DNA from: Geobacter sp. SVR | GTDB taxonomy: Bacteria > Desulfobacterota > Desulfuromonadia > Geobacterales > Pseudopelobacteraceae | Direction: 5' to 3' | Length of the DNA stretch: 64,000 nt | Assembly: GCF_016865365.1 (NCBI RefSeq) | Contig: NZ_AP024469.1 | Coordinates: forward strand, 4,653,361 to 4,717,360 | The notes under the pieces: generated by a model | What the model was told of the DNA's origin: nothing | The model's database searches: none | The model's input: only the letters and a program-made list of their open reading frames with translations | In this document: piece by piece, positions 34,124 to 42,918 of the stretch | How the letters are laid out: every line of letters starts with the position of its first letter | Numbering within the stretch: position 1 is the first letter of the stretch | Translations under genes and position numbers: made by a program

Positions 34124-35977
34124 ATGAGTTACGAAGTGCCGAACAATGAGCGACTGTTGAAATGGGTGGAGGAGGTTTCGACTCTGTGCGAGCCGGAAAG
34201 GATCCATTGGTGCGACGGTTCACAAGAGGAGTACGATGAACTCTGCAATCTGTTGGTGAAGAGCGGCACGTTCAAGAAACTGAACCCGGAGAAACGCCCC
34301 AACAGTTACCTCGCCTGGTCCGATCCCATCGATGTGGCCCGCGTCGAGGACCGTACCTTCATTTGCAGCCTCTCCAAGGATGATGCAGGTCCTACCAACA
34401 ACTGGATGGCTCCGAAGGAAATGAAGGAGAAACTGAACGGGCTGTTCAAGGGCTGCATGAAGGGACGTACCATGTACGTCATCCCCTTCAGCATGGGACC
34501 GCTCGGCTCCCCCATCGCCAAGATCGGCGTGGAAATCTCTGACTCCCCCTATGTAGCCGTCAATATGCGCATCATGACCCGCATGGGTAAACAGGTGCTG
34601 GATGTCCTTGGGGACGGCGAATTCATCCCCTGCGTCCACTCGGTCGGTGCGCCGCTTCAGCCGGGCCAGCAGGATGTACCCTGGCCCTGCAACGCCGAAA
34701 AGTACATCGTCCACTATCCCGAAGAGCGGGCCATCTGGTCCTTCGGCAGCGGCTACGGCGGCAATGCCCTGCTGGGCAAGAAGTGCCTTGCGCTGCGTAT
34801 CGCCTCCAAACAGGGGAAAGATGAGGGCTGGCTGGCCGAGCACATGCTCATCCTCGGAGTCGAATCGCCGTCTGGCGAGAAGACCTACGTGGGCGCCGCC
34901 TTCCCCAGTGCCTGCGGCAAGACCAACTTCGCCATGCTGATCCCGCCCAAGTCCTTCCAGGAAAAGGGGTGGAAGGTGACCACCATCGGCGACGACATCG
35001 CCTGGATCAAGCCGGGCTGCGATGGCCAGGTCTATGCCATCAACCCCGAGTACGGTTATTTCGGCGTTGCTCCCGGCACCAACTACAAGACCAACCCCAA
35101 CGCCATGATTTCCTGCGAGAAGAACTCCATCTTCACCAACGTGGCCCTGACCGAAGACGGCGACGTCTGGTGGGAAGGCATGGACGGCGAACTGCCCGCC
35201 AAGCTGACCGATTGGCAGGGGAACGCATGGACCCCCGGCTGCGGCCGTCCGGCGGCCCATCCCAATGCCCGCTTCACCGCCCCCGCGTCCCAGTGCCCCT
35301 GCATTGATCCTGATTGGGAAAACCCCAAAGGGGTGCCGATCAGCGCCTTCATCTTCGGCGGTCGCCGCAAGGATACCGTCCCCCTGGTCTACCAGGCCTT
35401 CAACTGGAACTACGGGGTCTATCTCGCCTCCACTCTCGGGTCGGAAACCACCGCCGCCGCTGTGGGCGCCACCGGCAACGTCCGCCGCGACCCGTTCGCC
35501 ATGCTTCCCTTCTGCGGCTACCACATGGCTGACTACTTCAGCCACTGGCTGCAATTCGGCCGCAACGTTCCCCGTCCGCCGCGCATCTTCAGCGTCAACT
35601 GGTTCCGCAAGGATGCCGACGGCAAGTTCATCTGGCCCGGCTACGGCGACAACATGCGGGTACTGAAGTGGATCGTAGAACGGGTTCAGGGGCATGCCGC
35701 CGCCGTGGAAAGTCCGCTGGGCTGGATGCCGCGCTACGAGGACATGGACTGGGAAGGGCTGGACATGACCCGGGAGAAGTTCAACGAGCTCATGTCCGTG
35801 GATCGTGGCGTATGGCAGAACGAGGTCATTTCGCACGAGGAACTCTTCGTCAAGATGTACGATCGTCTCCCCAAGGAGTTCCTGCACATCCGCGAGCTGA
35901 TCCTCTCCGCGCTCTGGCGCGCGCCGGAGCATTGGGAACAGATCGGTGAGGTGCACCCCGAGGGGTGGAACGAGTAA
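34124..35977 (+). CDS. pckG: GTP-dependent phosphoenolpyruvate carboxykinase
   Basis: This enzyme converts oxaloacetate and GTP to phosphoenolpyruvate, CO2 and GDP, feeding gluconeogenesis. The 617-residue product is the usual length and shows substrate-binding [28 protein letters not shown] near 194-221, the P-loop [10 protein letters not shown] at 260-269, metal-site residues in [10 protein letters not shown] near 287-296, and [15 protein letters not shown] near 408-422. GGAAGGAGTGGAGC precedes the ATG. A terminator directly after the gene separates it from the ATP-dependent enzyme encoded next. Identity is very secure. Confidence 0.97.
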   Translation: MSYEVPNNERLLKWVEEVSTLCEPERIHWCDGSQEEYDELCNLLVKSGTFKKLNPEKRPNSYLAWSDPIDVARVEDRTFICSLSKDDAGPTNNWMAPKEMKEKLNGLFKGCMKGRTMYVIPFSMGPLGSPIAKIGVEISDSPYVAVNMRIMTRMGKQVLDVLGDGEFIPCVHSVGAPLQPGQQDVPWPCNAEKYIVHYPEERAIWSFGSGYGGNALLGKKCLALRIASKQGKDEGWLAEHMLILGVESPSGEKTYVGAAFPSACGKTNFAMLIPPKSFQEKGWKVTTIGDDIAWIKPGCDGQVYAINPEYGYFGVAPGTNYKTNPNAMISCEKNSIFTNVALTEDGDVWWEGMDGELPAKLTDWQGNAWTPGCGRPAAHPNARFTAPASQCPCIDPDWENPKGVPISAFIFGGRRKDTVPLVYQAFNWNYGVYLASTLGSETTAAAVGATGNVRRDPFAMLPFCGYHMADYFSHWLQFGRNVPRPPRIFSVNWFRKDADGKFIWPGYGDNMRVLKWIVERVQGHAAAVESPLGWMPRYEDMDWEGLDMTREKFNELMSVDRGVWQNEVISHEELFVKMYDRLPKEFLHIRELILSALWRAPEHWEQIGEVHPEGWNE

Positions 35978-36000
35978 TCCCTCAAGCGTTGAATCCCCGG

Positions 36001-36032
36001 AGGGCACCGTCATGGCGGTGCCCTCTTTTTTT
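36001..36032 (+). terminator. Rho-independent terminator after pckG
   Basis: AGGGCACCG pairs with CGGTGCCCT around TCATGG and is followed by CTTTTTTT. It lies 24 bases past the pckG stop and isolates it from pckA. Confidence 0.92.
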
Positions 36033-36152
36033 CGCCACCGGACCGATCGCAGGTCAGAATACGTCAGCCCTCAATCGACAAGGCACGGTTGGCTGGTATC
36101 ATATTCATTATCATTTCACGGTCAGAGATTCCCGATCAGGGAGGCCGAAACC

Positions 36153-37745
36153 ATGCGTTTCAACGACGTCACCCGCGGTACCGGGCTCGAAGAGCACGGC
36201 ATCACCAATGCCAACCTGATCTACTGGACCGCACCGACCGCCGTGCTGTACGAACATATCGTCAAACGCGGCGAAGGGCTGGTAACCCATCTGGGAGCCA
36301 TTGCCGTCAAGACGGGTCATTACACCGGGCGCGCGGCCAATGAGAAATTCATCGTCGACGAGCCCGGCTCCAGCAACAGCATCGCGTGGGGCACGATCAA
36401 CAAGCCTTTTTCCCCGGAACAGTTCGATCTCCTCTATAATCGCATGCTGGCGTATATCCACGGCAAAGACCTGTTCGTGCAGGACTGTTTTGCAGGAGCG
36501 AACCATGAGCACCGCCTCCCCATCCGCATCATAACCGAAAAGGCCTGGCACTCCCTGTTCGCCCGCAACATGTTCGTTCAGGCCAAGCCGCAGGAGCTGG
36601 AGCAGCACCGATTCCAGTTCACCGTCATCGACCTCCCCAATTTTCACGCCATCCCTTCCCAGGATGGCACCCACTCGGAAGCCTTCATCATCATCAATTT
36701 CGCCCGGCGGATGGTCATCATCGGAGGTACCAGCTATGCCGGAGAAATCAAAAAATCGATCTTTACGGTACTCAACTACCTGCTGCCGATCAACAGGCAG
36801 ATCCTCCCGATGCACTGTTCGGCCAATGTTGGGGCGCAGGGCGACACCGCCCTTTTCTTCGGATTGTCCGGTACCGGCAAAACAACCCTTTCAGCCGATC
36901 CATCGCGCGCCCTGGTCGGCGACGATGAGCATGGCTGGGATGACAACGGCATCTTCAACTTCGAAGGGGGCTGCTACGCCAAGATCATCCGCTTGTCCAA
37001 AGAGGCTGAGCCGGAAATTTACGAAACGACCCGCAAGTTCGGCACGATCCTGGAGAACGTAGCCATCGATACCCATACCCGCCGGGTGAATCTGAATGAT
37101 GATTCCTTCACCGAAAACACCCGGGCCTCCTATCCCCTGACCCATATTCCCCGCATCATGTGTGGGGGCTGCGCCGGCCACCCCGCCAGCATCGTCATGC
37201 TGACCTGCGATGCCTACGGGGTTCTGCCCCCCATTGCGCGGTTGTCAAAAGAGCAGGCCATGTACCACTTCCTGTCCGGTTATACCGCCCGGGTGGCTGG
37301 TACCGAAACAGGAATCAGCGAACCCTCAACCACCTTCTCACCCTGTTTCGGCGGTCCCTTCATGCCTTTGCATCCCGCCGTTTACGGCGAGCTGCTCAGA
37401 GACAGGATCGCCAGGCACGGAGCAACCTGCTGGCTGATCAACACCGGTTGGACCGGAGGGCCCCACGGCACCGGAAGCCGCATTCCGATCGCCTTTTCGC
37501 GTGCACTGGTGAAGTCTGCCCTGGATGGCACCCTCAGCGCCGGCGCCTTCGAAACGGAACCGTTTTTCGGCTTGGAGATTCCGACTGCCTGTCCGGGTGT
37601 TCCGCCGGAATTGCTCAATCCCCGCCGCACCTGGAGCGACACGGGAAGCTACGACGAGACTGTGCGGAAACTGGTCGGCATGTTCAAAGCAAACTTCCGG
37701 CAGTACGAGCAGCATGTGGAAGCCAGGATAAGCAGCGTCATGTGA
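36153..37745 (+). CDS. pckA: ATP-dependent phosphoenolpyruvate carboxykinase
   Basis: This enzyme makes phosphoenolpyruvate from oxaloacetate with ATP. The 531-residue product has the ATP-PEPCK kinase loop GLSGTGKTTLSAD at 237-249, HYTGRAANEKFIVDE near 56-70, metal-binding LVGDDEHGWDD near 254-264 and nucleotide-site residues in TGWTGGPHGTGSRI near 430-443. The start at 36153 follows AGGGAGGCCGAAACC; the frame upstream is non-coding. It sits next to the unrelated GTP-dependent enzyme but has its own promoter region, so the two may serve opposite directions or different nucleotides. Confidence 0.96.
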   Translation: MRFNDVTRGTGLEEHGITNANLIYWTAPTAVLYEHIVKRGEGLVTHLGAIAVKTGHYTGRAANEKFIVDEPGSSNSIAWGTINKPFSPEQFDLLYNRMLAYIHGKDLFVQDCFAGANHEHRLPIRIITEKAWHSLFARNMFVQAKPQELEQHRFQFTVIDLPNFHAIPSQDGTHSEAFIIINFARRMVIIGGTSYAGEIKKSIFTVLNYLLPINRQILPMHCSANVGAQGDTALFFGLSGTGKTTLSADPSRALVGDDEHGWDDNGIFNFEGGCYAKIIRLSKEAEPEIYETTRKFGTILENVAIDTHTRRVNLNDDSFTENTRASYPLTHIPRIMCGGCAGHPASIVMLTCDAYGVLPPIARLSKEQAMYHFLSGYTARVAGTETGISEPSTTFSPCFGGPFMPLHPAVYGELLRDRIARHGATCWLINTGWTGGPHGTGSRIPIAFSRALVKSALDGTLSAGAFETEPFFGLEIPTACPGVPPELLNPRRTWSDTGSYDETVRKLVGMFKANFRQYEQHVEARISSVM

Positions 37746-37781
37746 CCTCCGAACCTTGTCCGTGCCGTAAAACGTAAAAAG

Positions 37782-37816
37782 AAAAGGCGCAGCCTGATGG
37801 CAGCGCCTTTCTTTGT
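37782..37816. terminator. Terminator between pckA and hypA (convergent)
   Basis: AAAGGCGC (37783-37790) pairs with GCGCCTTT (37803-37810), with A-rich sequence before and CTTTG after, so it can end transcripts from either side. Confidence 0.75.
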
Positions 37817-37839
37817 TTGAACCGACCTTCATGGTCCCT

Positions 37840-38172
37840 TCATTCCACATCGATGGTCCTGACCCGCATCTCCTCGCCCGACAGGACTTGGACTCCGAAG
37901 CCGCCACAGGCCTGGCAGGGCTCGAAAAGAGCCGCAAGGGGCGTAATAGCGTGGCACTCCAGGCAACGTCCGCTTCCCGGGACGCGAATGATGTCCAGTC
38001 GGGCTCCCTCCAGCAACGTGTCCTTACTGCAGGCTTCGAAGCAAAATTCGACCGCTTCGGGGACCACGCCGCTCAATGCCCCTATCTCGACCTCGAGGGA
38101 CAGCACCCGCCTACCCGAGGCATGCTGCTCGCAGATCTCGATGATACCCGTTGTAATCGACATTTCATGCAT
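37840..38172 (-). CDS. hypA: HypA, hydrogenase nickel-insertion protein
   Basis: HypA delivers nickel to [NiFe]-hydrogenase precursors (and sometimes urease). The 110-residue product begins MHEMSI, giving the nickel ligand His2 and Glu3, and has the zinc site Cys70-x-x-Cys73 and Cys86-x-x-Cys89 (GRCLECHA and EPCQACGG). Length is standard. No hypB, hypC or hydrogenase gene is adjacent, so it is an orphan here. The upstream terminator at 38204-38236 separates it from the small lipoprotein gene; no obvious ribosome site beyond a weak GGGGG is seen. Confidence 0.93.
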   Translation of the reverse strand: MHEMSITTGIIEICEQHASGRRVLSLEVEIGALSGVVPEAVEFCFEACSKDTLLEGARLDIIRVPGSGRCLECHAITPLAALFEPCQACGGFGVQVLSGEEMRVRTIDVE

Positions 38173-38203
38173 GGATGTCCCCCTGCCGGCGGTTGCGGAT
38201 ACG

Positions 38204-38236
38204 AAAAAAGCCTGCGGGATTTCCCGCAGGCTTTTT
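38204..38236. terminator. Strong terminator between small lipoprotein gene and hypA
   Basis: A 15-bp perfect stem (38205-38219 with 38222-38236) starts with A5 and ends with T5, so it terminates on both strands. On the minus strand it lies 21 bases past the lipoprotein stop and 32 bases before hypA. Confidence 0.88.
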
Positions 38237-38257
38237 GGAACCAAAAATGGTTCGGAA

Positions 38258-38458
38258 TTACTTCTTCGGAGCTTCCGGAGCCTTCGGAGCTTCAGCAGGA
38301 GCTGCGCCGGGCTTAGCGGACATCGGAGCCTGAACGGGCTTCGGAGCCTCAACGGCCGGAGCCGGGGTAGCAACCGGAGCTTCTTCTTTTTTCTTGCAGC
38401 CGGCGGTAAAAGCAGCAGCAAGAGCCAGTACGAGTGCCAGAGAAATCAGCTTTTTCAT
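38258..38458 (-). CDS. Small Ala/Pro-rich lipoprotein
   Basis: This 66-residue protein consists of a signal peptide with lipobox FTAGC (Cys21), then KKKEE and a low-complexity Ala/Pro/Lys tail with PKPVQAP and EAPKAPEAPKK repeats. AAAGAGGTGACGAAC precedes the ATG. Its tail may span or stick to peptidoglycan, as in other Pro/Ala-rich small lipoproteins, but no function is known. A strong terminator follows. It is probably a single-gene unit. Confidence 0.8.
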   Translation of the reverse strand: MKKLISLALVLALAAAFTAGCKKKEEAPVATPAPAVEAPKPVQAPMSAKPGAAPAEAPKAPEAPKK

Positions 38459-38621
38459 GTTCGTCACCTCTTTTTTTGAATTTCACCATTAAAACGCAAA
38501 GCGCATGGTTTTAAAAACAGTATGCTAGTATACTCGCGTTCATTTTGCTGTCAAGCTATTTTTAATTACATGTTTAAGCATTAATCATGACTGCAGCACG
38601 CTGACCCCGAAGTCCCCCTTC

Positions 38622-38951
38622 TTAGTGGTGAAACCGGCCTTTCCGCTCCAGATGAGGCGGTGACGGCGACTTGTGGCATTCGAAACAGCGGAGTTCCTCC
38701 ACCTTCTTTGTCTCAACCGGAGATTCCTGCCGTCCCATGACCGGCATGTTGTATTCGGGGGTCTGGAAGGCTTGCCTGGTGCGCTCGTCGGCCACCGTGG
38801 CAGCTTTATAAGTGACCTGCCAGTTGCTGCTGATCGCCACGGTATGGCACTGATCGCATCCTCCCGGCGGCGGGATGCTTTTCCAGGCGCTAAACATGGT
38901 ACATCCTTCCAGAACGGCAACGGCAATCACCATCAGCATGGCATACTTCAT
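38622..38951 (-). CDS. Diheme c-type cytochrome-like lipoprotein
   Basis: The 109-residue protein has a signal with lipobox LEGC (Cys17) and two heme-binding motifs, CDQCH at 32-36 and CFECH at 89-93, about 55 residues apart. Between them the sequence resembles small periplasmic redox lipoproteins (SSNWQVTYKAATVADERTRQAFQTPEYNMPV). It probably carries electrons on the periplasmic face of a membrane. GGAGAGAAATC precedes the ATG. Its partners are not evident from neighbours; the short unit stands between the lipoprotein gene and tatD. Confidence 0.85.
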   Translation of the reverse strand: MKYAMLMVIAVAVLEGCTMFSAWKSIPPPGGCDQCHTVAISSNWQVTYKAATVADERTRQAFQTPEYNMPVMGRQESPVETKKVEELRCFECHKSPSPPHLERKGRFHH

Positions 38952-39012
38952 GATTTCTCTCCAACTCTAGCAGAAGTGTCAGCGGTGTCAAATTAGCATA
39001 GGCATTAACTTT

Positions 39013-39825
39013 TCACAATGCCATCCTGGAGAGAATTCGTCGCGTATTAGCCACGGATGCATGTGCCACCTCTGTTACCAGCGTACCACGAATGTCTGCA
39101 ACCGCAATCATCACGTCCCGAAGCCAGGCCGGCTGATTCGGCTGTCCCCGAAAGGGGTGAGGCGTCAGATCCGGGGCATCGGTCTCAAGCACCAGACTGT
39201 CTGAAGGAATTTCCCGCGCCAGACGCACCGGGCGCACTGCCCGGTCCCACGTCACCGTCCCGGACAATGAGATCGCAAACCCCAGCCGGATGAATTCCCG
39301 CGCCATTTCGGGAGATCCGGAAAAGGCATGCATGATCCCCCCCACATGACCGGTCTTTTCCTCCCGAAGAATCTGCAGGGTACGCGAGAACGACCGCCTG
39401 CAATGCACCAGCACCGGCAATCCCAAGGCGACCGCCAGGCGCACCTGTTCCCGGAAGGCCTGTTCCTGTATCCGCTCATCAATGCCGTAGGCCGGATCCA
39501 GGCCGATCTCCCCTATGGCGATTCCTCTGGCCGACAGCTCGGAAAGACGCATCAACACTGCATCGTTCACTGCCGCCGCATGCATGGGATGGATGCCGAA
39601 AGCCGGAAATATCTTCATTCCGGCCCGTTCCGGCGCCAAAGCCGATACCCTGCCCCAATCGCTGGGATGCACCCCGGGCACGACGCATGCGATCACTCCT
39701 GCCTGGCACGCGCTCGTCAGCGCCTCATCCAGGTGTGAACGCAGCGGTTCACAATCCAGGTGGCAGTGGGTGTCGATCAAAGACAACCGATCTTCGGCTT
39801 GCAAAAGGTTTCGGTTCGGATACAC
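39013..39825 (-). CDS. TatD family metal-dependent hydrolase
   Basis: The 270-residue protein has the TatD amidohydrolase fold with the first metal motif IDTHCHLD at 17-24, Glu in AIGEIGLDP near 97-105, histidines in LVHCRRSF near 138-145 and GIMHAFSG near 162-169, and ETDAPDLTPHPFRG near 216-229. TatD enzymes act as DNases or on related phosphodiesters. The start is a GTG at 39825 after GGGGAG; an internal TTG is also possible. It is divergent from the glycosyltransferase gene with only 29 bases between starts. Confidence 0.92.
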   Translation of the reverse strand: MYPNRNLLQAEDRLSLIDTHCHLDCEPLRSHLDEALTSACQAGVIACVVPGVHPSDWGRVSALAPERAGMKIFPAFGIHPMHAAAVNDAVLMRLSELSARGIAIGEIGLDPAYGIDERIQEQAFREQVRLAVALGLPVLVHCRRSFSRTLQILREEKTGHVGGIMHAFSGSPEMAREFIRLGFAISLSGTVTWDRAVRPVRLAREIPSDSLVLETDAPDLTPHPFRGQPNQPAWLRDVMIAVADIRGTLVTEVAHASVANTRRILSRMAL

Positions 39826-39854
39826 TGGGTGCCATTCTCCCCGGAGCGACCACC

Positions 39855-40934
39855 ATGTCTGTCGAGCATTGCCTCGAACTCTCCATTATCGTACCGGTTC
39901 TCAACGAGGCTGGGCGCCTGCCATGCCTGTTCGAAAACCTGAGCCGCCAGACAGGCATCCGATTCGAAGTTATCATCGGCGATGGAGGTTCACGCGATGG
40001 AACCTGCGAATCGTTGGAAGCGGCCGGAAAACTGCCCTTTGATCTGCAGCTCGTGCGGTCCACCTCGGGACGGGGACGCCAGATGAATGCTGCTGCCGCC
40101 CAGGCACGAAGCGACCTGCTGCTGTTCCTGCATGCCGACTCGCTTTTTCCCGATCCTGCTGCACTCGCCAGGGCAGTCGGAGCCTTCAGAGCCTGCAGTG
40201 ATGCCGGCACAGCCGTGGCAGGCCGCTTTGCACTCCGTTTCCGCCGCAGCCGGACAGCCCCCTCCCTGGCCTACTTTTTCTATGAGGCAAAGGCTCGCCT
40301 GGATTGCTTTGACTGCATCCGCGGAGACCAGGGCTTCATGCTGTCCCGCATGCTATTCCAGCGGCTGGAGGGCTTTGACGAGAGCCTGCCCTTTCTGGAG
40401 GATCTCCGCCTGGCAGCCTCAGTTGCGAAACAGGGGGATTGGATGCTGCTGCCGGCCGAGATCAGCACTTCGGCTCGCAGGTTCGAAACCGAAGGTCTGT
40501 GGGAACGGCAGGTTCTGAACGCCATCATAGTCAACGCGCACCAGACCGGTTGGAGCGAGTTCTTTACGGCCTTGCCGGGGTTGTACCGCTGCCATGCCGA
40601 AACCGGCCGCCTGCTGCTCGTTCCGCTGCTGGACAGTATCCGCACGTTGCTGGCCAGCCATCCTCCACGCTGGCGGAGTAACTTCTGGCTGTCCACCGGC
40701 CGGCATGTCGCCGCCAACAGCTGGCAACTGTTTTTCTGGCTGGATGCGCGCCGGGCCTTCCTGTCCGGACTTCAGCCCGCTGAGGTCGCTACCCGCTGGA
40801 CTCTCTTCTATCGAAAGCGCCTGGCGCGCGCGGTCGGCCTGCTGCCGGTGCAGGTCCTAGCTGCCGCCCTGGTCTGGATCTGGCATCGGTCCATGCTCCT
40901 CACCCTGCGCATGCTTCCTAAAGAAACCAGCTGA
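39855..40934 (+). CDS. Family 2 glycosyltransferase (TIGR04283-like)
   Basis: The 359-residue protein has the GT2 core: LSIIVPVLNEAGRL near 9-22, the GDGGSRDGT motif near 42-50, LLLFLHADSLFP near 88-99 with the Asp of the metal site, and CIRGDQGFMLSR near 153-164. TIGR04283 members transfer sugars in hydrophilic glycolipid or arsenosugar-type contexts, but a link to arsenic is not shown here. The C-terminal part (from about 280) is hydrophobic with a possible membrane anchor (VLAAALVWIWHR). The real start is at 39855; the frame upstream is the tatD promoter. Confidence 0.85.
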   Translation: MSVEHCLELSIIVPVLNEAGRLPCLFENLSRQTGIRFEVIIGDGGSRDGTCESLEAAGKLPFDLQLVRSTSGRGRQMNAAAAQARSDLLLFLHADSLFPDPAALARAVGAFRACSDAGTAVAGRFALRFRRSRTAPSLAYFFYEAKARLDCFDCIRGDQGFMLSRMLFQRLEGFDESLPFLEDLRLAASVAKQGDWMLLPAEISTSARRFETEGLWERQVLNAIIVNAHQTGWSEFFTALPGLYRCHAETGRLLLVPLLDSIRTLLASHPPRWRSNFWLSTGRHVAANSWQLFFWLDARRAFLSGLQPAEVATRWTLFYRKRLARAVGLLPVQVLAAALVWIWHRSMLLTLRMLPKETS

Positions 40935-42198
40935 ACAGGTTGACCACCCGTTCCAGTATCCGCGGAACCATGCCCCGCCGCTCATGGTCCTCCAGGATTA
41001 TCTGCCGCGATCCGCGGATGAACTCGCGGAACAGCCGGCTGATCTGGTGCCCGAACGTCCTGCTGTCGATGACCGCGTTGATCTCGAAATTGCGATGGAA
41101 GCTGCGCTGGTCGAGGTTCGCCGACCCGATCACCGTCCGTTCGGCATCGATCAGCATTACTTTGGCGTGCAGGATCTCCCGCTCCATCTCGTAGATCTCG
41201 ATCCCCTTCCGCAGCAGCGCGCTGTAAAAACTACGCCCCAGCAACCGCACCAGCGGCACGTCGCTGCGAGCCGGCAGGAGCAGTCTCACCCGGACCCCCC
41301 GCCGGGAGGCACGCAACAGGGAACGCATGATGCGCGGGCCCGGCACGAAATAAGGGGTGGAAATAAGGATCTCTTTCGAGGCGGTTGCAATGCTGAAGAG
41401 AAAGGCGCTGCGGATGTAGGAGCTGCGGAGATGGGGGCCGCCGCTGATGATCGATATGCTGGCCTGGCCGCGGCACCGGATGCTGCCTCTGGCGGCGGGC
41501 ACGGGGGGCAGCAGCGGCATATGGCCCCGCTCCATGAACCAGGTCTCGCGGAAGATATGAATCAGCTCCGTTACGGCGCTGCCAGCCATGCTGAATCCGA
41601 CGTCGCTGAAGCGGCGCGGACGCGGTATCACACCGGCGTACTCGTCACCGATGTTGCATCCTCCCAAAAATGCCAGCGAGCCGTCAATTACGGTCATCTT
41701 GCGGTGGTCGCGGCGGTCGAACCAGACCACGCCGCGCCGGAAAGATGGCACATTGAACTGCACCAGTTCGATTCCGCGCTGGGCCAGGGATTTGAAAAAC
41801 GAGGAAGGAGTATCCACGCAGCCGATGTAATCGTAGATCAACAGTACCCGCACACCGCGGCCGACAGCCTCTGCCAGCTCCGCTGCCAGGGCTCTGCCGG
41901 TGCGGTCGTCACGGATCAGGTAGTATTCCAGCAGGACAAAATGCTTCGCAGCCCGGATGGCTGCCAGCAGCGCACTGAAAAACTGCTGTCCGTCCGGGAA
42001 CAGCACCACCCGGTTGCGGCGGTGGGTGACCGGCAGGGTGGCCGGGCGAACACGCTTCAGCAGGGCTATCACCCGCGCCAGCCGCTTTTTCTGCCTGGAA
42101 TGCCTTGCCTGTGCCATAGCAACCACCGTCGTGGCCCTGCCTGATGCTCCTGGATGTGAAAGGGGCAGAAACGTGACCGCCTGCCCCTGCTGCTTCAT
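40918..42198 (-). CDS. Phospholipase D-family cardiolipin synthase (ClsB-like)
   Basis: The 426-residue protein has two HKD motifs, HRKMTVID with His165, Lys167, Asp172 and HAKVMLID with His344, Lys346, Asp351, followed by GSANLDQRS. These residues form the active site that joins phosphatidylglycerol units to cardiolipin. It lacks the two N-terminal membrane helices of ClsA and is closer in layout to ClsB. The 3' end overlaps the glycosyltransferase gene by 17 bases (convergent). The first 55 residues are basic and may associate with the membrane. Confidence 0.88.
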   Translation of the reverse strand: MKQQGQAVTFLPLSHPGASGRATTVVAMAQARHSRQKKRLARVIALLKRVRPATLPVTHRRNRVVLFPDGQQFFSALLAAIRAAKHFVLLEYYLIRDDRTGRALAAELAEAVGRGVRVLLIYDYIGCVDTPSSFFKSLAQRGIELVQFNVPSFRRGVVWFDRRDHRKMTVIDGSLAFLGGCNIGDEYAGVIPRPRRFSDVGFSMAGSAVTELIHIFRETWFMERGHMPLLPPVPAARGSIRCRGQASISIISGGPHLRSSYIRSAFLFSIATASKEILISTPYFVPGPRIMRSLLRASRRGVRVRLLLPARSDVPLVRLLGRSFYSALLRKGIEIYEMEREILHAKVMLIDAERTVIGSANLDQRSFHRNFEINAVIDSRTFGHQISRLFREFIRGSRQIILEDHERRGMVPRILERVVNLFSWFL

Positions 42199-42255
42199 TC
42201 CGATTACGGAACCGTTACGACAACGATCCTTAATGTACCACGGCCTTGTGCCGCT

Positions 42256-42918
42256 TCACCCCTGGCGCACTGCGATCGACAGCCGGCCCACCCCCGCGAT
42301 TTCCGCTTCCATCGTGTCGCCGGACTCCACCCTACCTACGCCGGCCGGGGTGCCGGTGAGGATCACATCGCCCGGTTCCAGCGTAAAGATGCCGGAGACA
42401 TGGGCAATGATCTGCGGTACGCGGTGGATCATGTCGGCGGAGCTGCCGTCCTGGCGCACGTCGCCATTGACGCGCAGCTTCAAGGACAGGGCATGGGGAT
42501 CGGGCACCGTGGCCGCCGGCACGAAGGTGGACAGCGGACAGGAGGTATCGAAGCCTTTGGCCGTTTCCCAAGGCAAGCCCTTGGCCTTGAGCTGGTTCTG
42601 CACGTCCCTGAGGGTCATGTCAATGGCAACCCCATATCCGGCGACGCACTCCATGGCTTCTGCGGCAGCTACATTACGTGCCCGCTTTCCGATCAGCACC
42701 GCCAGTTCGACCTCGTAGTGGCACTCCCGGGAAAAGGCGGGGATCTGCACCGCCTCGCCGTCGTCGATCACCGAGGATGAAGGCTTCATGAACAGCACCG
42801 GCGCTGCCGGGGTTTCGTTGCCCAGTTCCCGGGCATGTTCGGCGTAGTTGCGGGCCAGGCATACGATCTTGCCGATCGGGAACTGCTCTCCCGTGGCGGT
42901 TATTATTGCAGTCTTCAT
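42256..42918 (-). CDS. Fumarylacetoacetate hydrolase family protein
   Basis: The 220-residue protein is a single FAH domain like YcgM/FAHD1, which cleave or decarboxylate C4-C6 diketoacids such as oxaloacetate or acylpyruvates. Signature blocks are [17 protein letters not shown] near 20-36, metal-binding [16 protein letters not shown] near 67-82 and [16 protein letters not shown] near 94-109, and the ending [18 protein letters not shown]. The start overlaps the upstream gpmI stop (ATGA), so it is co-translated with it. A glycolytic-neighbourhood role in oxaloacetate handling is plausible but unproven. Confidence 0.9.
   Translation of the reverse strand: MKTAIITATGEQFPIGKIVCLARNYAEHARELGNETPAAPVLFMKPSSSVIDDGEAVQIPAFSRECHYEVELAVLIGKRARNVAAAEAMECVAGYGVAIDMTLRDVQNQLKAKGLPWETAKGFDTSCPLSTFVPAATVPDPHALSLKLRVNGDVRQDGSSADMIHRVPQIIAHVSGIFTLEPGDVILTGTPAGVGRVESGDTMEAEIAGVGRLSIAVRQG

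Noticed and set aside
34220..36013. 597-codon minus-strand open frame opposite pckG
   Set aside because: It mirrors the intact GTP-PEPCK and has no known motifs; codon-position GC bias produces it.
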